A DNA stretch of 25,928 nucleotides, from contig CAZVBH010000027.1 of assembly GCA_964625275.1 (NCBI GenBank), forward strand, positions 1 through 25,928, written 5' to 3'. The notes under the pieces were generated by a model. The model saw only the letters and a program-made list of their open reading frames with translations. It had not been told where the DNA came from and did not search any database. Numbering within the stretch: position 1 is the stretch's first letter; each line of letters starts with the position of its first letter. Positions 1 through 6,860 of the stretch are shown here, piece after piece. The stretch comes from UBA3775 sp964625275 (GTDB taxonomy: Bacteria > Bacillota > Clostridia > Lachnospirales > Lachnospiraceae). A program made the position numbers and the translations under genes.

Positions 1-442
1 CAGTAGGACCATCAAATGGGATATCTGAAATTGCTACTGCGATTGCAGAACCAAGCATTGCTGTAAGCTCTGGACTACAGGTAGGATCTACAGAAAGAAC
101 AAGATTGTTGATAGTAACATCATTTCTATAATCCTTAGGGAATAAAGGTCTCATAGGTCTGTCGATTACACGAGATGTAAGAATGGCATTTTCACTTGCC
201 TTACCTTCTCTTTTGTTGAAGCCTCCCGGAATCTTACCTACTGAATACATCTTCTCTTCATATTCAACACTTAGAGGGAAGAAATCAATACCATCTCTTG
301 GCTTCTCACTGGCAGTTGCTGTAGAAAGAACTGTAGTGTCGCCATAATGCATAAGTGCTGCACCATTTGCCTGAGCAGCTACTCTGTTAACGTCTACAGT
401 AAGTGTTCTGCCGGCGAGTTCCATTGAAAAACTCTTGTACAT
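1..442 (-). CDS. pnp: Polyribonucleotide nucleotidyltransferase (PNPase), N-terminal part
   Basis: This is the first 147 or so codons of PNPase; the rest lies beyond the left edge. PNPase is a trimeric phosphorolytic 3'-5' exoribonuclease that degrades mRNA in the cytoplasm. The visible protein begins MYKSFSMELAGRTLTVD and carries the first RNase PH domain, including the family stretch YGDTTVLSTATAS, the FFPLSVEYEEKMYSVGKIPGGFNKREG block (split here as FFPLSVEYEEKMYS and VGKIPGGFNKREG) and SRVIDRPMRPLFP. The ATG at 442 is preceded by AAGGAG (on the minus strand) at a good distance. The gene has a leader of about 170 bases with a long-range stem, described separately. Identification is by recognised family motifs and is secure; the symbol follows from that. 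Confidence 0.96.
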   Translation of the reverse strand, partial: MYKSFSMELAGRTLTVDVNRVAAQANGAALMHYGDTTVLSTATASEKPRDGIDFFPLSVEYEEKMYSVGKIPGGFNKREGKASENAILTSRVIDRPMRPLFPKDYRNDVTINNLVLSVDPTCSPELTAMLGSAIAVAISDIPFDGPT

Positions 443-473
443 TGTTATTTACTCCTTGTAAAATAATTTTAGT

Positions 474-610
474 AGAGCCGCCGTAACATCTGATAAAAAT
501 TTGAAAATAAACAACCCTTCAAATCAACTCAGAACTACATTAAGACCGAGAAAGTATTGATTACTTTATTATTTCTCAAGTCCTTATCAGAAGTCACGTA
601 AAACGGCTCT
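474..610 (-). promoter_or_regulatory. pnp 5' leader with long-range stem and internal hairpins
   Basis: The untranslated region ahead of pnp contains a nested inverted repeat. On the minus strand AGAGCCG (610-604) pairs with CGGCTCT (480-474), then CGTGAC with GTTACG (one G-U), then TCTGATAA/TTATCAGA (591-584 with 496-489). Inside are two smaller hairpins, GAGAAA...TACTTTCTC near 548-579 and TTGAA...TTCAA near 501-522. In E. coli the pnp leader is a long stem cut by RNase III, through which PNPase represses its own synthesis. The layout here fits an analogous role, which is inference. Confidence 0.55.
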
Positions 611-635
611 GTGTTCAATTTTATTTAATATATAC

Positions 636-670
636 AATAAAATATGGACTGGCATATGCCAATCCATATT
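636..670 (-). terminator. Rho-independent terminator after the cellulase gene
   Basis: AATATGGA and TCCATATT flank a TGGCATATGCCA core at 641-670, giving a hairpin of about 12 pairs with one mismatch. On the minus strand it is followed by TTTTATTG. It sits about 45 bases past the cellulase stop codon, as expected for its terminator. The T-run is interrupted, so strength is uncertain. Confidence 0.65.
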
Positions 671-715
671 ATATCACAAAGATTATTATTCATCAATATA
701 TAACTTTCATATACT

Positions 716-2875
716 TTAATAAGTTACATTAATACTTTTAACTGTCAGATTTTCTGCTCCGACGACCTGTAAAGTAATACTTGAAAGTGACCATTCATAT
801 GCATTCGTAAGTGTTATGGTCTTTCCGGAAATAACAGCTGATTCGGCACTCCAGGTATTTACAGATGAAACAGCAGAATTAAATGTAATTGTTATTGTTG
901 CAGAAGAACAATTAGTAGAATCCACTGCTCCTGATACATCTATAGAAATCTGATGTGTTGTTGAATTACCATCTCCCCAACTGCTGCTTTCTACTGCCTT
1001 CGAAGTGCTAACTGATTTTGACGAGCTCGATGATGAAGCCTTTGTAGGAGTTGGTGTCTTCGTCGGAGTTGGGCTATTAGTCTTTGTAGCAGCTTTAGTC
1101 GGTGTCGGCGTTTTTGTTGGAGTTGGGCTATTAGTCTTTGTAGCACTCTTAGTTGCCGTTGGTGTAGGTGTCTTAGTTGGTGTAGGACTGTTAGTCTTAG
1201 TTGTTGCTTTAGTCGGTGTCTTCGTTGGTGTCTTAGTCGGAGTTGGAGAAGCTGCTTTTGTACTGGTTGAACCCGAATATGATTCGTTAGTTGAGCTTGT
1301 CTTAGCACCCGAAGTATTCTTCGCTATTTTACCACCCAAGGTATCTACTAACCACTTACCTTCAGTAGAAAGATCATCATAAGTCCAACCACTCTTCTTA
1401 GAAACACTTGAAGAAATCAGACTTGAGCTTTCATTTTTATTAGCAAGATTCCAGCATACATAGCTGACTCCATATTTATCTAAGGTTGAAATCCATGAAT
1501 TAGCCTGTGAAATATCACAGCTACCATTACCGGATGCATCGCAAATACCAAATTCTGAAACAAAAATAGGAAGTCCTGAATTTATAGCATTTACCATTCT
1601 TTCTCTAAGCCAGTCTGTATGAGTGGCAGCATAAAAATGAAGTGAATACATGATGTTGGTATAACCTTTTAAAGGATCAGCTGCTGCCTGATCAACATCC
1701 TGAGACCAGGTAGGAGTTCCCACAAGAATAATTGCATCACTGTCATTTGCCCTGATAATTGGAATAATGGTATTAGCATAGGTCTTTACATCACTCCAGG
1801 AGCAGCCGTTCGGCTCATTGCAGATTTCATAGATTACATTATCATATGATGCATACTTTTTTGACATTTCTTCCCAAAATGTTTTAGCATCTGAAACGTA
1901 ATTATTAGGATTTCCAGGATTTAATATATGCCAGTCAATGATTACATACATTCCCAATTCAGTAGCATAATCAACACCATTAGAAATGAGATTCTTAAGA
2001 GTTGTTTTATTTGCGCCGTCAGAATAGCCGCCTTCGCCTACATACATTGCAAGACGAACAACATTTACATTCCAATCATCACGCAGTGATTTAAAGCCAT
2101 CATAATTTACATAATCAGGGAACCACTGAAGCCCATGAGTGCTAACACCCTTTAACTGGAAAGAGTTACCATTCTTGTCTACAAGCTTTGTACCACTGAC
2201 ACTGAGTTTACCATGTGTTGCAAGCGGTGTTCCTGCAGCAGCAGTTTTCGAGCCGGAAGAACCTGAGCCCGAGCTAGAGTTCGAACTTTTATTTGAACTC
2301 GAATTACTATTTGAGCCGGAACTGCTATTTGAATTTCCGGAAGAACCTGAGTTGCCGGAATTAGTTTTTCCTGATGAAGAATTTGAATTACTTCCGGAAG
2401 AATCAGAATTGCCATTTGATGAATCTGAATTATTAACAGACGAATTTTTACTGTTATCAGAGCCTGATGAATCAGAATTGTTGCCATCAGCTGTTTCTGA
2501 ATTTCCTGAACCGGAATAATTTATTTCAGATTTATTGTCAGAAGAATTATTATCTGAAGCTGTCAAATCTGAGCCATCGTCCGATATACCTTCTGTATCA
2601 GAATTACTTTCAGATTTTGTAGAATCGTCAGAATCAGAAGCCAAAACTTCCTCCTCATTATCTCCTACATATGTACCACTATGGTCACCGGCAGAAATTT
2701 TTGAACCGGTACCTGTATATTGGTTATTAAGTCCATTGCCGCTTTTACTTACAAAAATTGCAACAACTGCTGCAATCACGATAATAATTGCAGGAATAAT
2801 TACAAATAGCGGATTGATTTTCTTAGAAGCATTTAAAGCTTCATTCTCGCCATTATCTAGTTTCTTGTTTCCCAT
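716..2875 (-). CDS. Membrane-anchored GH5 endoglucanase with two low-complexity linkers and a C-terminal module
   Basis: A 719-residue secreted glycoside hydrolase that should cleave beta-1,4-glucan (cellulose or related glucan). In order: a lysine-rich N-terminus; one hydrophobic segment at about 23-43 with no obvious signal-peptidase site, so probably an uncleaved anchor; a Ser/Asn/Gly/Asp linker at about 75-215; a GH5 (subfamily 2-like) catalytic domain at about 222-515 with the acid/base Glu in NEPNG (E354) and the nucleophile in FVSEFG (E441); a Pro/Thr/Lys linker at about 540-615 built from PTPTKTPT blocks; and an 85-residue C-terminal domain rich in beta-prone Thr/Ser/Val with a WGDGN start, plausibly a carbohydrate-binding module I cannot assign. 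The ATG at 2875 is chosen over a TTG 21 bases upstream because AAGGGGG lies 8 bases before it. The whole upstream gap is repeat DNA, so its promoter is not visible. Confidence 0.92.
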   Translation of the reverse strand: MGNKKLDNGENEALNASKKINPLFVIIPAIIIVIAAVVAIFVSKSGNGLNNQYTGTGSKISAGDHSGTYVGDNEEEVLASDSDDSTKSESNSDTEGISDDGSDLTASDNNSSDNKSEINYSGSGNSETADGNNSDSSGSDNSKNSSVNNSDSSNGNSDSSGSNSNSSSGKTNSGNSGSSGNSNSSSGSNSNSSSNKSSNSSSGSGSSGSKTAAAGTPLATHGKLSVSGTKLVDKNGNSFQLKGVSTHGLQWFPDYVNYDGFKSLRDDWNVNVVRLAMYVGEGGYSDGANKTTLKNLISNGVDYATELGMYVIIDWHILNPGNPNNYVSDAKTFWEEMSKKYASYDNVIYEICNEPNGCSWSDVKTYANTIIPIIRANDSDAIILVGTPTWSQDVDQAAADPLKGYTNIMYSLHFYAATHTDWLRERMVNAINSGLPIFVSEFGICDASGNGSCDISQANSWISTLDKYGVSYVCWNLANKNESSSLISSSVSKKSGWTYDDLSTEGKWLVDTLGGKIAKNTSGAKTSSTNESYSGSTSTKAASPTPTKTPTKTPTKATTKTNSPTPTKTPTPTATKSATKTNSPTPTKTPTPTKAATKTNSPTPTKTPTPTKASSSSSSKSVSTSKAVESSSWGDGNSTTHQISIDVSGAVDSTNCSSATITITFNSAVSSVNTWSAESAVISGKTITLTNAYEWSLSSITLQVVGAENLTVKSINVTY
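1005..1260 (-). repeat. In-frame Pro/Thr/Lys linker repeat in the cellulase gene
   Basis: Degenerate tandem repeats encode PTPTKTPT blocks alternating with KATTKTNS-like spacers: three NSPTPTKTPTPT blocks are nearly identical in protein and in DNA. Such linkers separate catalytic and binding modules of secreted cellulases and are usually glycosylated. The repeat makes long open frames on the opposite strand that I do not regard as genes. Confidence 0.85.
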
Positions 2876-2894
2876 AACACAAACCCCCTTAACC

Positions 2895-2954
2895 AAAGCG
2901 GATATTTCTGGTCCGCTTTGCTACTTGCTTTTAACCTTAAAGCCACTTCGTGGC
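2895..2954 (-). repeat. Dispersed palindromic repeat, copy A1
   Basis: AAGCGGA (2896-2902) and TCCGCTT (2912-2918) form a 7-pair hairpin. On the minus strand GTAG lies one or two bases 5' of it, and GCCAC-TTC-GTGGC (2942-2954) forms a second hairpin. The first hairpin ends only about 6 bases upstream of the cellulase ribosome binding site, so it lies in that gene's leader. It is a tandem partner of copy A2, with a 68-base offset between equivalent hairpins. Confidence 0.85.
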
Positions 2955-2961
2955 TCAAGAT

Positions 2962-3104
2962 CAAAGCGGATATTCCTGGTCCGCTTCGCTACTTGCTCAT
3001 AACCTTAAAGCCACTTCGTGGCCCATCAGTAGGAGTCCAGCCTCCTACTGATGCTGAAAAGTCCTACCCCCGCTTAAGAAGCGGGGGACTTTTCAGATAA
3101 GGTT
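2962..3104 (-). repeat. Dispersed palindromic repeat, compound copy A2 (multibranch structure)
   Basis: The largest copy. It has the AAGCGGA/TCCGCTT hairpin (2964-2986), then a region closed by AACCTTA (3001-3007) and TAAGGTT (3098-3104). Inside that closure are three hairpins: GCCAC-TTC-GTGGC (3010-3022); a perfect 12-pair stem with a 6-base loop (3024-3035 with 3042-3053); and a two-part stem, CTGAAAAGT/ACTTTTCAG (3054-3062 with 3088-3096) capped by CCCCCGCTT/AAGCGGGGG (3067-3075 with 3079-3087). The stop codon of the tandem FolC gene lies in the loop of the last stem. The layout resembles ends of IS200/IS605-type elements. No transposase gene is present. Confidence 0.85.
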
Positions 3105-5932
3105 AAATCGTAAGCTTCCTTCAATTGATAGAGTGAACCGATTATGATAATCACCCCTTGATCATCACAGTTCTTTACTGCCTTTTGATAGGCCTCTGAT
3201 AATGAAGAATCTGCATACACTTTTATATTATCTACATATTTAAGATTAGTCAATTCAAAAGTTTGCAAACTTCTAACATTTTTTACCGGAACAAGGTGTA
3301 ATTCATCTGCGTTTTCGACTAAAATTCGCACCATTTCATCATAGGCCTTGTCCTTCATAAATCCGGCAATATAAAATTTTCTTCGATCAGAATACTTTTT
3401 TGCAATATAATCTGTCACAGCTGCAATACATTGTGGATTATGACCTCCATCCACATACGTAAGAGGCTTTTTAGATATAATTTCAAGTCTTCCTTTCCAT
3501 TTTGTATTGTTTAATGCAGCATTTTTATACGCATAGGTATCAGCAAGACGTAAATCTTTTTTTGCAAGTATTTCATAAGCTGTTAAAGCATTGCAGGCAT
3601 TTAGACATTGATAGCCACCTGCCAAGGAGGTTGTATAATGTTCATTATTTAAAATAAAGGAATCATCCTCATTCACCTTAGCTTCAAAAAGCTGCAATTG
3701 GGCATTTTTGCTTTTCGCAGTATCTGAAATCACCTTCAAAGCCTCATCGCATACTGGATAACATACAACAGGTACATTTTCCTTAATTATACCGGCCTTT
3801 GCAGCGGCAATTTCTGAAATTGAATTGCCAAGAACCTGAGTATGGTCAAGTCCAATATTAGTTATTATACAACATTCAGGCTTTGAAATAATGTTTGTCG
3901 GGTCAAAGGTGCCGCCAAGTCCTGTCTCAAGAACAACATAATCTGCGTTTTTAGCTGAATAATAAATAAAAGCAATGCATGTTAAAAGCGCGAACTGATT
4001 TAAATCCAGCCCAAGCTGATTCTGTACAGTGATTACCTGATTACATATTGAAAACAAAAGCTCATTTTCTATATTTTTATCATTCAGCTGTATTCTTTCA
4101 TTAAAGATTTCAATATAAGGCGAGGTAAACAGACCGGTTCTGAGTCCGTTTCTATGAATAAGCTCATAAAGTAGCTTTGAGGTAGAGCCCTTTCCATTAG
4201 TTCCTGCAATATGAATATATTTAACCCTTTCCTGAGGATTTCCAAAAACTGCTAACAGCTTTTTCATGTCAGGAAGGTTGCTGTTTGATGAATAAAAGCT
4301 TTTAGAAGTAAGGCGATTTACACAATCATTATAGAATTTCTGTACCAAATCTTCATTGAACATAAATTCAATTGATTTTCTAAATGCATCAGACATGTAA
4401 AGTGTGCCTGCAAAAATAAATGAAGCTTCCTTATCCTCAAAATTTTTTATAATTGCAGCGGCAATTTCTGTAGTATAAGCATTTATCACCGGCTTTTCAT
4501 AGCGGCTTAGAAATTTGGAAAGGTCAGCTGTTTTCATCGCTCTTTCTATTCCATTATCTACAACTATAAAGCCGCCAGCTATTACACTAAGATTATCATA
4601 AATGCCGGTGATATCCTTGTCAGCCATTACACCGGTCACTATATAAAGTTTATTCTTTGCAAATGTATTGCTGACGTAAGCCATATCCTTCGTGTTATAA
4701 TTTGAAATAGAATTGCTATGTTTATCAATTTCATTACTGTTTGTAATTGAAATTACGTCGTTATTACATTTAATATTGTTTATAATTGATGCTTTGGTAA
4801 TATAATTTTCTGTATACACAGCATTTTTAAGTGCTTCAACTGTTTCTCTGAGCGCCCTGGCACAGGCTGGATTGTGAGCACCATCAATAAAAATCTCAGG
4901 TCTGTCATGAATCTTTTCAAATCTCGCCTTTAATTTAAAGCCGTCAAGACATACTCTTACAGATTGCTCATTAAGTTCATAACCCAAATAGTCACAAATA
5001 TATGTTGAAGCAGTGATTGCAAGTGCTGCATTTTCAGTCTGATAGACGGCAGATGAGCTCAGATGAAGATTTTCATATTTGCCGAAATCAAAGCATATTC
5101 CATTTTTGCTAATAGATTTTATTGATAATAAGCTTAAATCTGAAGGGATAAAATTAATTTTATTATCGTCACAATAGTTTAGAATCAATTTTGCTGTACT
5201 TAATAATTCCAAATTTTTATTGACTAATTTCTGCCTTTGATTAAAAGTATCAGATGTATTTGATAATTCATCGTCAATAATAGTCAATCGATTATTATTT
5301 ATAGAATCGTTAGTATTCATATAGGGGGCTAAATAACAGTTTGATATAACAGTGCCACCCTGTTCGCAGATACCGGCTTTATTTTCTACTATTTCTTCGA
5401 TAGAATTACCAAGAACCTTTGTATGCTCAAGACTGATAGAGGTAATTACTGTACAGACTGATTTGTCAAAGATATTAGTTGCATCATTTATGCCACCAAG
5501 ACCTGCCTCAAAAACAGATATTTTACAATCAGCTTTTTTAAAAAATAGAACAGCCAGAATTGTTATAAATTCAAAATGCGTAACTCTCTCTCCTGTCACT
5601 TCACAGGCGCAAAAAATTTCAGAGGCCAAGTCTGCAAATTCATCAAACGAAATGGTTTTCAGCTCAGAATTCTCATAATATGAAATATACTCTGTCAGTT
5701 CTGTTATAAATGGGGAATTGAACAATCCTGCCTTAATTCCATTACAGCCTAAAATCTGTGCAAGCATGGTACTTGTGGAGCCTTTTCCGTTTGTACCTAC
5801 AACATGTACGATTTCAATATCCTTCTGAGGATTACCAAGGGCAAAAAGAACCTTCTTAATTCTTTCAGTCCCCGGTATACTAATATTCATTTCTTTTGAA
5901 AGAAGTCTTTCCTTAACCTCTGAATAATTCAT
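3074..5932 (-). CDS. Tandem FolC: two fused folylpolyglutamate synthase-like ligases
   Basis: A 952-residue protein, about twice the usual FolC length (420-440). Both halves carry a complete Mur-ligase-type ATPase core. Copy 1 (about 1-530) has GTNGKGST at 46-53, FEAGLGG (E142), ISLEHT (H170), NKAGI (K185) and DGAHNP at 350-355. Copy 2 (about 531-952) has GTNGKGST at 577-584, ETGLGG (E669), IGLDHT (H697), AKAGI (K712) and DGGHNP at 828-833. FolC adds glutamate to folates (and in bifunctional forms joins dihydropteroate to glutamate) in the cytoplasm. Copy 2 keeps the FTSPYIEIFNERI folate-site region; copy 1 has FNSPFITELTEYI instead and two Asn-rich insertions (about 205-240 and 372-425). The ATG overlaps the folT stop by one base, implying coupled translation under the THF riboswitch. 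The last residues (LTLSEKSPAS) are encoded by repeat A2. A specialised role for each half is inference. Confidence 0.9.
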   Translation of the reverse strand: MNYSEVKERLLSKEMNISIPGTERIKKVLFALGNPQKDIEIVHVVGTNGKGSTSTMLAQILGCNGIKAGLFNSPFITELTEYISYYENSELKTISFDEFADLASEIFCACEVTGERVTHFEFITILAVLFFKKADCKISVFEAGLGGINDATNIFDKSVCTVITSISLEHTKVLGNSIEEIVENKAGICEQGGTVISNCYLAPYMNTNDSINNNRLTIIDDELSNTSDTFNQRQKLVNKNLELLSTAKLILNYCDDNKINFIPSDLSLLSIKSISKNGICFDFGKYENLHLSSSAVYQTENAALAITASTYICDYLGYELNEQSVRVCLDGFKLKARFEKIHDRPEIFIDGAHNPACARALRETVEALKNAVYTENYITKASIINNIKCNNDVISITNSNEIDKHSNSISNYNTKDMAYVSNTFAKNKLYIVTGVMADKDITGIYDNLSVIAGGFIVVDNGIERAMKTADLSKFLSRYEKPVINAYTTEIAAAIIKNFEDKEASFIFAGTLYMSDAFRKSIEFMFNEDLVQKFYNDCVNRLTSKSFYSSNSNLPDMKKLLAVFGNPQERVKYIHIAGTNGKGSTSKLLYELIHRNGLRTGLFTSPYIEIFNERIQLNDKNIENELLFSICNQVITVQNQLGLDLNQFALLTCIAFIYYSAKNADYVVLETGLGGTFDPTNIISKPECCIITNIGLDHTQVLGNSISEIAAAKAGIIKENVPVVCYPVCDEALKVISDTAKSKNAQLQLFEAKVNEDDSFILNNEHYTTSLAGGYQCLNACNALTAYEILAKKDLRLADTYAYKNAALNNTKWKGRLEIISKKPLTYVDGGHNPQCIAAVTDYIAKKYSDRRKFYIAGFMKDKAYDEMVRILVENADELHLVPVKNVRSLQTFELTNLKYVDNIKVYADSSLSEAYQKAVKNCDDQGVIIIIGSLYQLKEAYDLTLSEKSPAS

Positions 5933-6531
5933 TATAATCCTATGTCTTTCATTATCTTTTTAATATAGCCAAACAAATATCTGTCAAGAACTACAAGCAC
6001 AATAAATTCCAATGGAATCATAATTATTATTTGCGGAATTCTTGTAGCCAAAACCTTTGTATAGCTTGACATTCCACCATAATACCAAATGGCAAGTGCA
6101 CCTGTCTTTAGTGTAAGACTGCATACGAGCTGGTCAAATAGTACAGCAAGCAATATTCTGAATACACCTCTCTTTTCATAGAGAAACATTCCCCAGGAAA
6201 GAGCTGAAATAAATACTACCAGTGTAATTAATGGACAGGCACTGCCGTAAAGCATAAAAGAGCCTATTATATCAGCAAGAACGGCAACTATTGCTCCCTT
6301 TAATGCACCGAGAGAAATACTGCTAATTACGATAATCACAAATACGAGTGAGTATCTTGAAGTATCGCCAACCGGTATGTAGACAACTCTCTCAAATACA
6401 ATATTAAGTGCAATCAGTACGCCCATGATGGCAATGAGCAAGGTGTTTGATTTGATTCCGGCATTGTTAATGCCAAAAAAGGACTTATGCAATTCCTGCA
6501 AAAGTCCTTTACTCTTGAAATTATCATCCAT
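5932..6531 (-). CDS. folT: Folate ECF transporter substrate-binding (S) component
   Basis: A 199-residue, very hydrophobic protein with about five or six membrane segments, matching the folate family of energy-coupling-factor S components in length and pattern. A hydrophilic N-terminus of about 28 residues is followed by the first segment (TLLIAIMGVLIALNIVFERV), then the IPVGDTSRYSLVFV loop and the ALKGAIVAVLADIIGSFM helix typical of the family. With the shared ECF ATPases and T-protein, encoded elsewhere, it would import folates. The identification is strongly supported by context: a THF riboswitch directly upstream and a FolC gene overlapping its stop codon. The ATG at 6531 follows AAGGAGG (6546-6540) at a normal distance, and that site is part of a predicted sequestering stem. 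Confidence 0.88.
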   Translation of the reverse strand: MDDNFKSKGLLQELHKSFFGINNAGIKSNTLLIAIMGVLIALNIVFERVVYIPVGDTSRYSLVFVIIVISSISLGALKGAIVAVLADIIGSFMLYGSACPLITLVVFISALSWGMFLYEKRGVFRILLAVLFDQLVCSLTLKTGALAIWYYGGMSSYTKVLATRIPQIIIMIPLEFIVLVVLDRYLFGYIKKIMKDIGL

Positions 6532-6536
6532 GTATT

Positions 6537-6597
6537 GGACCTCCTTAATGTAAAATTTATCCGAGATACTACAAAAGGATAGGTCCTATATGTAGCA
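6537..6597 (-). promoter_or_regulatory. Expression platform: alternative hairpins that hide or free the folT ribosome binding site
   Basis: Downstream of the aptamer, GGACCT plus CCTT (6586-6581 and 6578-6575) can pair with AAGGAGGTCC (6546-6537), burying the folT Shine-Dalgarno in 10 pairs with a two-base bulge. A competing hairpin pairs CTACA (6595-6591) with TGTAG (6573-6569) and AGG with CCT inside it, and would use up the same strand. There is no T-run, so control of translation rather than of termination is the simplest reading. Which state THF favours is inferred from the family (off when bound). Confidence 0.7.
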
Positions 6598-6693
6598 GCG
6601 GGATGCGAAACATAAACCGCAAGAAATAAATCTTTTCGTTCGCCTGACAACTCCCCGTCCAGGCAACACTTAACGCCTACATTTCTACTCTGC
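6595..6693 (-). promoter_or_regulatory. Tetrahydrofolate (THF) riboswitch aptamer
   Basis: On the minus strand this leader contains the THF-riboswitch blocks in order: GAGTAG, GGCGTTAAGTG, a GGGGAGTTG loop, GAACGAAAAG, GCGGTTT and GCATCCCGC. Pairings agree: P1 GCAG/CTGC (6693-6690 with 6598-6595); P2 between GAAATGTAGG and GGTTTATGTTTC, with wobbles; P3 GCCTG..AC/GT.CAGGC closing the GGGGAGTT loop. The class is known from Firmicutes upstream of folT and other folate genes, exactly the context here. Confidence 0.92.
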
Positions 6694-6718
6694 GTTGAAC
6701 TCTTCGTCAACTGGTCAC

Positions 6719-6747
6719 AGTGTACCACTAAAATTATGATTTGACAA
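6719..6747 (-). promoter_or_regulatory. Promoter of the folT-folC operon
   Basis: TTGTCA (6747-6742), a 17-base spacer and TACACT (6724-6719) on the minus strand. It gives a start near 6712, about 20 bases before the THF aptamer, as expected for a riboswitch leader. Confidence 0.8.
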
Positions 6748-6860
6748 GATTAAACATTAAAATTTGTTTTGTGAAATATTTGAATTTTATATCTTTAATA
6801 TACATGCTTTGATTTGATATACCTTCTAAAGTTGATTTTATAATTCCTACCAAAAAAATT

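Noticed and set aside
616..660. Sigma-A promoter for pnp
   Set aside because: TATATT and TAAAAT candidates are present but no acceptable -35 hexamer lies 16-18 bases upstream, so I do not call one.
1005..1382. Long plus-strand open frame opposite the cellulase PT linker (Val/Gly/Phe-rich product)
   Set aside because: It is the mirror of a repetitive Pro/Thr/Lys-coding sequence, has no credible ribosome binding site, and the minus frame has clear GH5 homology on both sides.
2139..2519. Plus-strand open frame with Glu/Leu/Phe repeats opposite the Ser/Asn linker
   Set aside because: An artefact of the low-complexity Ser/Asn/Gly codons on the minus strand; no recognisable domain or start signal.
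3054..3096. Rho-independent terminator after the tandem FolC gene
   Set aside because: The stem is strong but no T-run follows it on the minus strand, and the stop codon itself lies in the loop. It is better explained as part of the repeat.
2895..3104. CRISPR array suggested by the two tandem palindromic repeats
   Set aside because: Only two units, no unique spacers of even length, and the same unit is scattered singly elsewhere in the window; no cas genes.
6414..6728. 104-codon minus-strand open frame overlapping the folT start
   Set aside because: It runs through the THF riboswitch, whose conserved RNA blocks explain the sequence, and overlaps folT in another frame.
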